Under the pieces are notes generated by a model. It was given only the letters and a program-made list of their open reading frames with translations. It had not been told where the DNA came from and made no database searches. Positions 9,085 to 18,374 of a stretch of 64,000 nt of DNA are shown here, piece by piece. The position numbers and the translations under genes are program-made. The stretch is from Nodularia sp034931045 (GTDB taxonomy: Bacteria > Cyanobacteriota > Cyanobacteriia > Cyanobacteriales > Nostocaceae): the NCBI RefSeq assembly GCF_034931045.1, contig NZ_JAYGHH010000009.1, positions 87,960-151,959 of the forward strand. The letters run 5' to 3'. The first letter of the stretch is position 1. Every line of letters starts with the position of its first letter.

Positions 9085-9711
9085 ATGATGACAAAACAAG
9101 TGATCACAAAATTTGGGCTTTTTATTCCCTTAGCTTTCGGGTTAATTTTGACTGGTTGTGACACAAACCCGCAAACTGAACAATCACCACCTGTTTCAGA
9201 TGCTCCCACGGAACAAGCAAAACCTGTTTCAGAAATTTCTGCTGAACAACCAAAGCCTGTTTCAGATCCTCCTGATTGTGAAGATGGTTGTCAGAAACTA
9301 GCAACAGACACCAGCTTTAGCCAATCACCAATTCAGCCAGAAGTCTTGGCTAATTTGCCAAAATGGAACAACATCTGTGAAAAGACTAACCAAGATACTT
9401 ATTGTACTATCTTGAAACCATATCAATTTGCCGATGGCATAGTTTATCTAAAAATCTCTGGTACAGAATCTTTTATCACTGATATTCAATTTATATCCAG
9501 TGTTGATCAAGATAAAGCCATGAACATTGCTAAAGCTGTCCTCAACAGTCAACAACCTTTTGAAAAAACCGAAAAAACCAAAGATAAAATAATTTTGCAT
9601 AGCAATCCTTTAGAAGAAGGAAATGATACTTATTATTTAGAAGAAACGCATTTAAAATTAAATTCTCAAAACCAAGTTACTCAAATTACTTCCTATTCTA
9701 CAACTCCTTAA
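9085..9711 (+). CDS. Hypothetical lipoprotein
   Basis: 208 residues; a basic N-terminus and hydrophobic stretch end in a lipobox LILTGC (Cys about residue 25), predicting lipid anchoring after signal peptidase II cleavage. It is followed by a proline-rich linker with three imperfect repeats of the form EQxKPVS. The C-terminal 130 residues are soluble with two conserved-looking cysteines (NNICEK, TYCTIL). No known domain is recognised. Start codon choice is the second of two ATGs or the first; both give the same signal. Confidence 0.7.
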   Translation: MMTKQVITKFGLFIPLAFGLILTGCDTNPQTEQSPPVSDAPTEQAKPVSEISAEQPKPVSDPPDCEDGCQKLATDTSFSQSPIQPEVLANLPKWNNICEKTNQDTYCTILKPYQFADGIVYLKISGTESFITDIQFISSVDQDKAMNIAKAVLNSQQPFEKTEKTKDKIILHSNPLEEGNDTYYLEETHLKLNSQNQVTQITSYSTTP

Positions 9712-10774
9712 ATCACAATCAAACCAATTTCCCAAACAGGTGCAGCATTTATCGCCGATCTGTTTATATCCTCAAGAGAGGGGAGAATTTGACGTTTATC
9801 AACCATCAACTAACTGTATCTGATCATTCCCTTCTCTTCCTCTGTGTCCTCTGCGCCTCTGTGGTTCGTTATTAACGAAAAATTGATAAATAACAAGCTA
9901 ATTTGTGATTTACCTAGCGTGCTGGTGTTTTTACTCAAATTATTTTTAAACTGTAACCAAATACTCAATTTCCCTGGAATACATTCACAATTTCTTAATT
10001 CTNNNNNNNNNNNNNNNNNNNNNNNNNNNNNNNNNNNNNNNNNNNNNNNNNNNNNNNNNNNNNNNNNNNNNNNNNNNNNNNNNNNNNNNNNNNNNNNNNN
10101 NNNNNTAAGGTTTTGTGATTGCCTCAATAATTACTTTATATTGGTGTGGTAATTTTCTGGTGTCTTGCGGAAAACCTGCATCCGCTTTAAGTTATGTGCC
10201 GTATATATTTTTCGACTGTACTCCCAAAAATTTACCTGATTATTGGTAATTTAGCTAAAATATGCACCTTCTGAGAAGTATTGACCTCTAAAATTGTTGA
10301 GCTTTTATATTGCATATTCTCAGAAAACATTATAAATTATGAAATTATAGGGGAATAATCTAATTTACCGCCTCAAACCTAAATTCTGATTAAGTAAATT
10401 TACTAGACATAGTTAAAGCTGTACACACATTGAGTAATACCGGAGAGATATTCCTGTTTGATCAAGTCAGGTTACGAATGTACAGACAAGACACAGAATA
10501 ATCTGGGAATATATATGGTGTCGCTACTTTGAGGAATCATGAAATGGCTTGAGGCTAAAAATACTTAGCTACCATTTATCAAAAAGATAATTAAAAACCA
10601 ACTAATTATAGATTAAGTTGCGTAGAATTTAGTAGCTTAAGTTATTGTTGATAAGTTATTTTTTTACAGCAATTTGCTATTCAAAACATAGTATTTGTTA
10701 TGCTTAAAATAGCATAAATAATCAATGAAGGCGCATCTACTAAAAAATCACCCCCTCAATGGAGTTACCTAGCG
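9712..10774. other. Gene-poor region with an assembly gap
   Basis: There is no convincing gene in 1063 bp. It contains a copy of the 'cctctgtgtcctctgcgcc' dispersed repeat (about 9838-9867), the N run 10003-10105, and an AT-rich stretch leading to the first invertase. The upstream region of the invertase (about 10620-10770) probably holds its promoter, but I could not assign boxes with confidence. Confidence 0.6.
10003..10105. other. Assembly gap (103 N)
   Basis: A run of 103 undetermined bases. It interrupts only non-coding sequence as far as can be seen. Confidence 0.95.
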
Positions 10775-12223
10775 ATGCCAATAAATGAAGTCCTAACAGA
10801 TGAGAATATAGAAGAACAAGCATGGCGAGCGCTAGAGAAGTCAATTCTCTATTATCAAGGTCGCCCCATTGGGACTGTAGCTGCCTATGACGCATCTGTA
10901 GAAGCACTAAATTATGACCAGTGCTTTGTCCGGGATTTTGTCTCTTCAGCGTTAATTTTTCTGATCAAAGGTAGAACAGAAATTGTTCGCAATTTTTTGG
11001 AAGAAACTTTGAAGTTACAGCCTAAAGAAAGGGAATTAGATGCTTATAAGCCTGGACGTGGGTTAATTCCAGCCAGCTTTAAAGTTGTAGTAGAAAATGG
11101 AGAAGAACATTTAGAGGCAGATTTTGGAGAACACGCGATCGCTAGAGTTACCCCAGTAGATTCTTGTCTATGGTGGATTATTTTGTTACGTGCTTATGTA
11201 GTCGCCACCAAGGATTATTCCATCGCCTATCAACCTGATTTCCAAAACGGTATCCGGTTAATTATCGAAATCTGCTTGGCTAATCGCTTTGATATGTACC
11301 CGACGCTGTTGGTTCCCGATGGTGCTTGTATGATTGACCGTCGGATGGGTATTTATGGCCATCCTCTAGAACTTCAGGTTTTATTTTATTCAGCTTTGCG
11401 TGCGGCGCGTGAGATGCTGGCTTGTCAAGGTAATCAAGATATAGTCGTAGCAATTGATAACCGCTTACCGCTTTTGTGCGCTCACATTCGCCAGCATTAT
11501 TGGATAGATATTAATCGCCTCAATGCAATTTATCGCTTCAGGAGTGAAGAATATGGCAAAGGCGCAGTGAATCTATTTAATATCTATGTAGACTCACTTC
11601 CCTATTACGAATTAGACAAGTGGCTACCGAGAAAAGGTGGTTATTTAGCTGGTAATGTCGGTCCATCGCAGTTAGACACGCGTTTCTTTGCACTGGGTAA
11701 CTTAATGGCGATTATTTCCGATTTAGCCACCGAAGAACAGTCACAAGCCATTATGAATTTGATTGAGGAACGATGGGACGATTTGGTGGGAGATATGCCG
11801 ATGAAAATCTGTTTCCCAGCTTTAGAAAGCGAAGAATACAGAATTGTTACCGGATGTGACCCCAAAAATATCCCTTGGTCATATCATAATGCTGGAAGTT
11901 GGCCAGTATTAATGTGGATGTTTGCCGCCGCAGCTGTAAAAACTAATAAGACTGGTTTAGCCAGAAAGACTATTGAAATTGCCAAAGCTAGATTGAGTGA
12001 AGATGAATGGCCAGAATATTATGACGGTAAGAAAGGGCGATTAATTGGCAAACAAGCCAGGAAATATCAAACTTGGACAATTGCTGGTTTCTTGTTGGCG
12101 AAAGAACTCATGGATAATCCCAATTATTTACCGTTAGTGAGTTTTGATGAATTACCACCTGAAGCAATTTCCCGCGCCTGTGAGTTTGAAATTGGCAGTG
12201 TAGAAACTTACATACCTAGATAG
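10775..12223 (+). CDS. GH100 neutral/alkaline invertase (first copy)
   Basis: 482 residues, cytosolic, hydrolysing sucrose to glucose and fructose. Family GH100 hallmarks: EKSILYYQGRPIGTVAA near the N-terminus, the catalytic-domain segments DQCFVRDFVSSAL (candidate catalytic Asp), GEHAIARVTPVDSCLWW, and NIPWSYHNAGSWPVL near the C-terminus. It starts at ATG 10775 with GGAG about 10 bases upstream, the same layout as the next gene. About three quarters of visible positions match the second copy at 12591-14006, indicating tandem duplication. In Nostoc such enzymes (InvA/InvB) feed sucrose carbon to heterocysts; which of them this is cannot be told here. Confidence 0.9.
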   Translation: MPINEVLTDENIEEQAWRALEKSILYYQGRPIGTVAAYDASVEALNYDQCFVRDFVSSALIFLIKGRTEIVRNFLEETLKLQPKERELDAYKPGRGLIPASFKVVVENGEEHLEADFGEHAIARVTPVDSCLWWIILLRAYVVATKDYSIAYQPDFQNGIRLIIEICLANRFDMYPTLLVPDGACMIDRRMGIYGHPLELQVLFYSALRAAREMLACQGNQDIVVAIDNRLPLLCAHIRQHYWIDINRLNAIYRFRSEEYGKGAVNLFNIYVDSLPYYELDKWLPRKGGYLAGNVGPSQLDTRFFALGNLMAIISDLATEEQSQAIMNLIEERWDDLVGDMPMKICFPALESEEYRIVTGCDPKNIPWSYHNAGSWPVLMWMFAAAAVKTNKTGLARKTIEIAKARLSEDEWPEYYDGKKGRLIGKQARKYQTWTIAGFLLAKELMDNPNYLPLVSFDELPPEAISRACEFEIGSVETYIPR

Positions 12224-12323
12224 TAGATATCGTGAGCTTAATGATGATGACTGCTATGGCAAAATCAAGTGCAGTAATACTTCAGATATAGTGTGTAAAC
12301 TGTCAAAAATAAACATTATTTTG

Positions 12324-12360
12324 AAAGCCCCTTTGTAGTTCTATGGGGCTTTTGTTATTT
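12324..12360 (+). terminator. Terminator between the two invertase genes
   Basis: Stem AAAGCCCC (12324-12331) and GGGGCTTT (12345-12352) with a 13-base loop, followed by a T-rich tail (TTGTTATTTT). About 100 bp after the first invertase stop; implies the second copy is transcribed separately. Confidence 0.75.
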
Positions 12361-12590
12361 TCTCAATTGCTCTGGGTAATCACTTTAAAATCAGAGCTTA
12401 TGTGAAAATGAAGTAAATGAGAAACTTGGGTTATCCTGAGAATATGGACGATGGAATGTCGCCCTAGTTAAATCGTGGGAAAAACTAAGTGTTTGTATAT
12501 TCATCACCCCAATAATAAGTATTGAAAAGGAAGAGTTGAACTCTGGTTTTTCTCTTGCCAAAATCCCATCATAATGGAGTGTTTCTCGTA
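12361..12590. other. Intergenic region between the invertase genes
   Basis: Together with 12224-12323 this makes a 367-bp gap. Apart from the terminator I see no gene. The last 20 bases (AATGGAGTGTTTCTCGTA before ATG 12591) mirror the leader of the first invertase (AATGGAGTTACCTAGCG before ATG 10775), so the ribosome site was duplicated with the gene. Confidence 0.5.
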
Positions 12591-14006
12591 ATGGAAAGAG
12601 AGGAAGTAGTAATAGTTGATAATTTAGAGAAACAGGCCTGGGAAATTTTAGAAAAGTCGATTCTTTACTACCAAGGTCGTCCTGTAGGTACAATTGCTAC
12701 CTATGATGCTTCGCAAAAAGCGTTAAATCATGATCATTGTTTTATTAGGGATTTTGTCTCTTCAGCCTTGCTTTTTCTGATCAAGGGTAAATATGATATT
12801 GTCCGTAATTTTTTAGAAGAAACTTTAAAGTTACAGCCGAAAAAAGGCCAATTTGATGCTTATATACCCGGTCAAGGTTTGATACCAGCCAGCTTCAAGG
12901 TTGTATTAAAAGATGGTTGCGAAACTTTAGAAGCGGATTTTGGTGAACACGCGATCGCTAGAGTTACACCTGTTGATTCTTGTCTGTGGTGGGTTATTAT
13001 ACTATATGCCTATGTCAAAGCTACAAAAGATATAAGTTTCGCCTTGCAGCCAGAATTTCAGCAAGGAATCAGTTTAATTATGGAACTCTGCTTGGCGACA
13101 CGATTTGATATGTATCCCACGCTGTTAGTTCCAGATGGGGCTTGTATGATTTATCGGCGTATGGGTATCTATGGATATCCTTTGGAAATTCAAGCTTTGT
13201 TTTATTCAGCATTACGTTCGGCGCGGAAGTTGCTGATTTGTGCAGGTGATGAAGAAATTGTCATCGGGATTGATAATCGCTTACCTCTATTAAGAGATCA
13301 TATTCGTCATCACTATTGGATTGATATGAAGCGATTGAATGTAATTTATCGCTTTAAGGGTGAAGAATACGGAGAGTCAGCAGTTAATCAATTTAATATA
13401 TATCCTGATTCCATTCCCTATGCTAATTTAGCTATGTGGTTGCCTAAACACGGTGGTTACTTAGCAGGTAATGTTGGTCCATCACAACTAGATACACGTT
13501 TTTTTGCATTGGGAAATATGATGGCTATTATTTCCTCTCTAGCGAGTGAACAGCAATCCCAAGCCATTATGAATCTCATTGAAGAACAGTGGGATGATTT
13601 GGTAGGAGAAATGCCGATGAAAATCTGTTTTCCGGCTGTAGAAAAAGAGGAATACAGAATTTTTACAGGCTCTGACCCTAGAAATATTCCTTGGTCGTAC
13701 CATAATGGTGGTAGTTGGCCAGTGTTATTGTGGTCATTAATTGCTGCGTCTCAAAAAACGGCTAGAACAGATATTGGGAAACGCGCCTTGGAAATTGCCC
13801 AAGCACGTCTGAGTCAGGATAATTGGCCGGAATATTATGATGGTACACGGGGGCTATTAATTGGTAAGGAAGCGAGAAGATATCAAACCTGGACAATTTC
13901 TGGTTTTCTATTAGCAAAAGAATTAATGCGAAATTCAGCACATTTAGGATTAATTAGTTTTGCACAATTTGATTTAGAAAATGCTTCCCAGTCCTGTGAG
14001 TTGTAA
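12591..14006 (+). CDS. GH100 neutral/alkaline invertase (second copy)
   Basis: 471 residues from ATG 12591; an upstream in-frame ATG at 12555 is disfavoured because the ribosome site (GGAG at about 12573) and the N-terminus then line up with the first copy. It has the same GH100 motifs: DHCFIRDFVSSAL, GEHAIARVTPVDSCLWW, NIPWSYHNGGSWPVL. Divergence from the first copy is spread along the whole length, so the duplication is not recent and both look functional. It ends 13 bp before a heptanucleotide repeat. Confidence 0.9.
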   Translation: MEREEVVIVDNLEKQAWEILEKSILYYQGRPVGTIATYDASQKALNHDHCFIRDFVSSALLFLIKGKYDIVRNFLEETLKLQPKKGQFDAYIPGQGLIPASFKVVLKDGCETLEADFGEHAIARVTPVDSCLWWVIILYAYVKATKDISFALQPEFQQGISLIMELCLATRFDMYPTLLVPDGACMIYRRMGIYGYPLEIQALFYSALRSARKLLICAGDEEIVIGIDNRLPLLRDHIRHHYWIDMKRLNVIYRFKGEEYGESAVNQFNIYPDSIPYANLAMWLPKHGGYLAGNVGPSQLDTRFFALGNMMAIISSLASEQQSQAIMNLIEEQWDDLVGEMPMKICFPAVEKEEYRIFTGSDPRNIPWSYHNGGSWPVLLWSLIAASQKTARTDIGKRALEIAQARLSQDNWPEYYDGTRGLLIGKEARRYQTWTISGFLLAKELMRNSAHLGLISFAQFDLENASQSCEL

Positions 14007-14020
14007 CAGAGAGTGGGGAA

Positions 14021-14063
14021 AGTGCTGAGTGCTGAGTGCTGAGTGCTGAGTGGGGAAAGTGCT
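14021..14063. repeat. STRR, heptamer AGTGCTG
   Basis: At least four consecutive AGTGCTG units followed by partial ones, running into an N gap. The same heptamer recurs at 33219-33255 and 39243-39266. Confidence 0.9.
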
Positions 14064-14151
14064 NNNNNNNNNNNNNNNNNNNNNNNNNNNNNNNNNNNNN
14101 NNNNNNNNNNNNNNNNNNNNNNNNNNNNNNNNNNNNNNNNNNNNNNNNNNN
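14064..14151. other. Assembly gap (88 N)
   Basis: The gap lies exactly between two different short tandem repeats (AGTGCTG on the left, GAATTAC on the right), which probably caused the assembly break. Confidence 0.95.
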
Positions 14152-14184
14152 CGAATTACGAACTACGAATTACGAATTACGAAT
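14152..14184. repeat. STRR, heptamer GAATTAC
   Basis: Four to five units of GAATTAC (one variant GAACTAC). The repeat encodes the last residues and stop codon of the minus-strand GGDEF/EAL gene. Confidence 0.9.
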
Positions 14185-17100
14185 TCTTCTGCTTCTTTTT
14201 GGCTTAGAGGCTTTGAGAATAGATATCCTTGACCGAATTTATAGCCAAGATTTTGCAAGCGTTCTAGTTGTTCTAGAGTTTCTATTCCTTCTGCGATCGC
14301 ATTCAATTCTAAATGATCACTCAGTGCCATAATAGTTTCGACAATCTGATGATTTCTTTTGCTTGATTGAATTTCATGCACAAAGGAACGATCAACCTTA
14401 AGATAATCCACAGGTAAACGGTGAAGATAGCTTAAGGATGAATATCCCGTACCAAAATCGTCAATACTAATTTGAATCCCACGCTCCTGCAACTGGCTAA
14501 GTAGACTAATCGTAGACTCAATATCTTCAATTAACATACTTTCGGTAATTTCTAACGTTAAGCAACAAGCATTTAAGTTTGTTTGAGTCAGAATTCGCCC
14601 CATTTCTTCTAACAGGTCAGGCTGGCGTAAATCTTGCGCCGAGAGATTAACACTCATCTTCATGGCAGCAAGCTTAGGGAAAGCAGTTTGCCAGGCTACC
14701 AGTTGCTCACAGGCTGTACGCACTGCCCAATAGTCTAGAAGGGTAATTAATCCTATTTCCTCAGCTACGGCAATGAATTCTCCTGGAAATTTTAACCCCT
14801 GGGTAGGGTGTTGCCAGCGAATCAAGGCTTCAAAGCCAAGCAAATTTCCAGTGTCTAGAGCAACAATTGGTTGATAGTGAAGCACAAATTCGTGACACTT
14901 GATGGCTCGGCGCAGGTCGTTTTCTAAATGCAGCCGATTCAACGCTTCAATGTGCATTTCAGCATCAAAGATTTCATACCTGGCTTTACCCTGGTTTTTG
15001 GCCCGATACATGGCAATATCAGCATCTCGCAATAGATGGGAGGCTTGAAGGTAGTCTTTTGTACCCAATACAATCCCAATACTAGCTGTCGTATATATTT
15101 CACGTCCTTCAATGGTCAGGGGTGTTTGCAATTCTGCCAAAATTTGTGCTGTAATCCGCAGTACTTGCTGAATATCCTGAATTTCTTCCAGTAAGATCAC
15201 AAATTCATCACCACCCAAGCGAGCTGTGAAATCAATTGTTCGGAGGGTGGCTTGCAGTTTTTGAGCAATGGCAATGAGTAATTGATCTCCTGTGAAATGC
15301 CCCAGGCTATCGTTGATGACTTTGAATCGATCCAGGTCGAGAACTAAAACAGCAAAATGGTAATTTTCGAGACAGTTGGCTCGTTGAATAGCTAATTCCA
15401 ACCTTTCCATGAACAGACAGCGATTGGGCAACCCTGTGAGCCTATCGTGGAGGGCATCATATTTCAACTGATTTTGCACCTGGATGCGTTCGGTTACATC
15501 ACGGGAGGTGGTTTGCAGTTGTACAATTTGCCCTGAATCATCGAAAATGGGCTTAGTCAGGGTTTCAAACCAAATATAGTTTCCAGGCTTTTGAAGCACC
15601 CGATAAATTATAGGTGTAGGTTTTTCGCCGATTACTGCTGTCCGAATTTTGTGGTAAACCTGGTTGCGATCATCGGGATGAATAAAGTGATAAATATCGT
15701 GTTTGAGCATTTCTTCATGGCAATAACCCAGAAGGAATTCACAAGAAGGGCTGACGTAGATATATTGACCATTCAAATCGTGAAGGCATACAAGATCCTT
15801 GGTATTTTCGGCTAACAATCGATATTGGACTTCACTTTCTCGCAGCGCTGCTTCAGCTTGTTTGCGGTCTGTCACATCCACAATCAAGGTATCCCAAATA
15901 ATGTCACCATTGGCTTGTGCAATGGGTCTGCCAGCACCTTCTAGCCATTTTTCTTGCCCTGATGGTGTGATAATCCGCCACGCCCATAACCAGGGTGATA
16001 ATGTTTGTGCCGACTCCATTACCGAGGCTTGCACTCCAGGACAGTCTTCAGGACGGATCATTTGCCACAGGATGCTAACATCCACTATCACCTCCTGGGG
16101 TTGTACTTCGCAGAGACGGTAACAACCCGGACTCATGTAAATTACACTGTCAGAACCATCAGGGCAAAGCAGGTAACGAAAAATTACGCCTGGGACATTG
16201 GCTGCCATATTTTGAAACTGGGCTTCACGCTCTCTCAGAGCCGTTTCCATCTGGTGGCGTTCTGTTAGTTCCTGTTGTAACTGTTGGTAAAGATTAGCCT
16301 GTTGAATGGCAATCTCCAGCTGATCTGCGACGGACTGGGCTAGTTCAATTTGGTCATTGCTCCAGCTGAAGGGTTGTTCGGATGCTGTTATTGTAAAACT
16401 GCCCCACAGAGTATTTTCAACCACCAAGGGAATCAGTAACCAGGCTCTGGGTATGATGTGGGCGGCTTCTGGGTTAATCTCATTGTCCAAGTTAGTGGTA
16501 TCTGCTATCTGCACAACTTGTAACTGTTTGAGTTGAACCGCAAAGGGATTACACACATCGGGAATCTCAAAGCCAATGGTGGTTTTGGTGTTTGGATTGT
16601 GGCGAAATTCAGCGATGTGTTTCCAAATGCCCTGTTCTGGTAGATACTGCACTACAAAGCAGTCCAGGGTTCTCAAAAGTTCTGCTGTTGCTGCTGTTGC
16701 TGTGGCAAAAATGGTATCTAAATCGAGGGAGTTGTGGATGGATTGGAAAACTCGATTCAGTGCTTTTTCCCGTTGAATTCGTTCTTGCAATGCGGTGATA
16801 TCTCGCCCGAAGGATTGAATTTCGGTCAACTGCCCATGTTGATCAAAAATCCCTAAGTTAATCCACTTTGTCCAAGAAATCTGGTTGTTGGCGCGGTAGT
16901 TTTGATTGATGTTTTCAAAGATGGCATTTTTTGGGGAGAGGGCGGCAATTTTACGATCCAACTCGTCTAAATCTTCTGGAGGTACAAAGTGACTCCATCG
17001 CCGTCCCATCAAATTTTCTAAAGATTGATTTAGAGCTAGGCACAGAGCATCGTTAGCAAAGGTGATGGTTGTATCTGGCAGCGATCGCATCATCAAATCT

Positions 17101-17480
17101 GTTTGCACCTGGATCGTCTGGCGGTAGAGGCTTTCATTGTGTTCCAAATCTGGACGTTTGTGATCGCTAATATCTTGAAATGCCACAATCGTATACCTCA
17201 CCTTATTGCCCTCACCCTTGATTTGCAAAACTTCTGAGAGTGGGCTTTGCTCACCTAACAGTGCCTGTCTGAGATCATGTATGTAAACAAGTTTCCCTGT
17301 GGAATCATGGACAGCGATCGCAATGGGGGTGGCATCTAGAAATTGAATTAGACTACTTTGGCTTTCTGATAAAGCCGTATTTGCTAGTAGTGACTCTACC
17401 AAACACTTCACATTTTCTGGCGTATTTTCCCAATCCTCGGCAGAAATTTGCTTGTGGAATAAGGGTTGCTGTTTTTCCAT
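14163..17480 (-). CDS. PAS/GAF/GGDEF/EAL cyclic-di-GMP protein
   Basis: 1105 residues, no membrane segment. Approximate domain order: degenerate PAS 45-110, PAS 115-235, GAF 245-400, PAS 415-545, PAS 550-675, GGDEF 680-845, EAL 850-1100. The cyclase site is intact (LGGDEFVIL) with an RTID inhibitory-site motif five residues before it. The EAL domain keeps EALIRW, the Asn of MSVNLS, LEITES, the DDFGTG loop and AEGIE, so both c-di-GMP synthesis and hydrolysis are possible. The last residues (FVIRNS, then stop) are encoded by the GAATTAC repeat, so the original C-terminus may have been altered. Monocistronic. Confidence 0.9.
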   Translation of the reverse strand: MEKQQPLFHKQISAEDWENTPENVKCLVESLLANTALSESQSSLIQFLDATPIAIAVHDSTGKLVYIHDLRQALLGEQSPLSEVLQIKGEGNKVRYTIVAFQDISDHKRPDLEHNESLYRQTIQVQTDLMMRSLPDTTITFANDALCLALNQSLENLMGRRWSHFVPPEDLDELDRKIAALSPKNAIFENINQNYRANNQISWTKWINLGIFDQHGQLTEIQSFGRDITALQERIQREKALNRVFQSIHNSLDLDTIFATATAATAELLRTLDCFVVQYLPEQGIWKHIAEFRHNPNTKTTIGFEIPDVCNPFAVQLKQLQVVQIADTTNLDNEINPEAAHIIPRAWLLIPLVVENTLWGSFTITASEQPFSWSNDQIELAQSVADQLEIAIQQANLYQQLQQELTERHQMETALREREAQFQNMAANVPGVIFRYLLCPDGSDSVIYMSPGCYRLCEVQPQEVIVDVSILWQMIRPEDCPGVQASVMESAQTLSPWLWAWRIITPSGQEKWLEGAGRPIAQANGDIIWDTLIVDVTDRKQAEAALRESEVQYRLLAENTKDLVCLHDLNGQYIYVSPSCEFLLGYCHEEMLKHDIYHFIHPDDRNQVYHKIRTAVIGEKPTPIIYRVLQKPGNYIWFETLTKPIFDDSGQIVQLQTTSRDVTERIQVQNQLKYDALHDRLTGLPNRCLFMERLELAIQRANCLENYHFAVLVLDLDRFKVINDSLGHFTGDQLLIAIAQKLQATLRTIDFTARLGGDEFVILLEEIQDIQQVLRITAQILAELQTPLTIEGREIYTTASIGIVLGTKDYLQASHLLRDADIAMYRAKNQGKARYEIFDAEMHIEALNRLHLENDLRRAIKCHEFVLHYQPIVALDTGNLLGFEALIRWQHPTQGLKFPGEFIAVAEEIGLITLLDYWAVRTACEQLVAWQTAFPKLAAMKMSVNLSAQDLRQPDLLEEMGRILTQTNLNACCLTLEITESMLIEDIESTISLLSQLQERGIQISIDDFGTGYSSLSYLHRLPVDYLKVDRSFVHEIQSSKRNHQIVETIMALSDHLELNAIAEGIETLEQLERLQNLGYKFGQGYLFSKPLSQKEAEEFVIRNS

Positions 17481-18374
17481 AAATGCAGCATTTGCAACCT
17501 AGTGAAACGTGAGTTCGACAAGTGAAAAAAGGCAGATATGATATAGAAATTAAGCACCGGACAAATTTTTGCTCGTGTGCATCAACTAAAATACCTCTTC
17601 TTAGGCTTTGATCAATTGTTATTTGATTACTAGTTTAGATACTGCTCACCGCAAGTATTACCTAAAAAGTTCGGAAAATCAAGGTTTAATGCCTGAAATC
17701 CATATCTCAATTCATATTTGGTTTTTTCTGTCAATGCGTAAGTCATAGTATATCATCAATTATACAGTTGTTTTGATACAAGTATTCTACTACCAAAGCT
17801 CTTTGATACAAGGGAGGAGGGGATGATGGCCTAATTGATCAGGACTGACGCAAAATCATGCAAAAATGCTTCCCACGTCAAAAAATCACCTTCTGATATA
17901 CCAAAAGGTGATTGAGCAGAAATTACCATAATCGCTAAGTGACTGTGAATATGCTAAATTTTATTGTTCCCCAACTTCAGCCAGAAATTAACATTGAATG
18001 GAGTGAGTAGGCGATCGCCTAGTTTCAGAGATCAAAATTTCGATAAATTAAACGTAAAATTCTTGTTATCTAACACTCCATTACCTGATATTTTGCTACC
18101 ACAGTCTTGGAAATTTCCTTGCATGGTTCCTATTTTTTTAATGATTGTTAAATTGTTTTGCTGTGATCATAGTAACAAGAGCAATGGATTTTATAGAGAT
18201 TTTCATGGTAGTTTTTTCTTTTTAGTTAGTGTGGATAAAATAAGTTTTTTATCTCCCTTCACTAACTCAATAGGTCTACCTCTAATTATTTATGCAGTGA
18301 CAAATAGGTAATATTTTTTGCTTATTTTCTCTAACCTCTGCGTCCTCTGCGGTTCAAATCATCTACTATATTTC
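17481..18374. other. Intergenic region upstream of rsmB
   Basis: No convincing gene in 894 bp. It holds a hairpin oriented as a minus-strand terminator (17884-17913) and, just before rsmB, a copy of the 'cctctgcgtcctctgcgg' dispersed repeat (18335-18355). The open frame 17964-18311 has no protein-like features. Confidence 0.55.
17878..17913 (-). terminator. Orphan terminator-like hairpin
   Basis: Arms AATCACCTT (17884-17892) and AAGGTGATT (17905-17913) form a perfect 9-bp stem with a 12-base loop; on the minus strand it is followed by a T-run. No minus-strand gene lies between it and 18375, so the transcript it would end is unknown. Confidence 0.5.

Noticed and set aside
9844..10152. Open frames on both strands across the N run
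   Set aside because: They exist only because N codons are read through; the flanking sequence is a non-coding repeat.
17964..18311. 115-residue open frame on +
   Set aside because: Low-complexity, AT-rich, Phe/Leu/Ser-biased translation with no domain, no ribosome site and overlap with the rsmB leader.
18335..18365. tRNA-like GGTTCAAATC near rsmB
   Set aside because: It belongs to the 'cctctgcgtcctctgcgg' repeat and no cloverleaf can be drawn around it. No tRNA or rRNA was found in the window.
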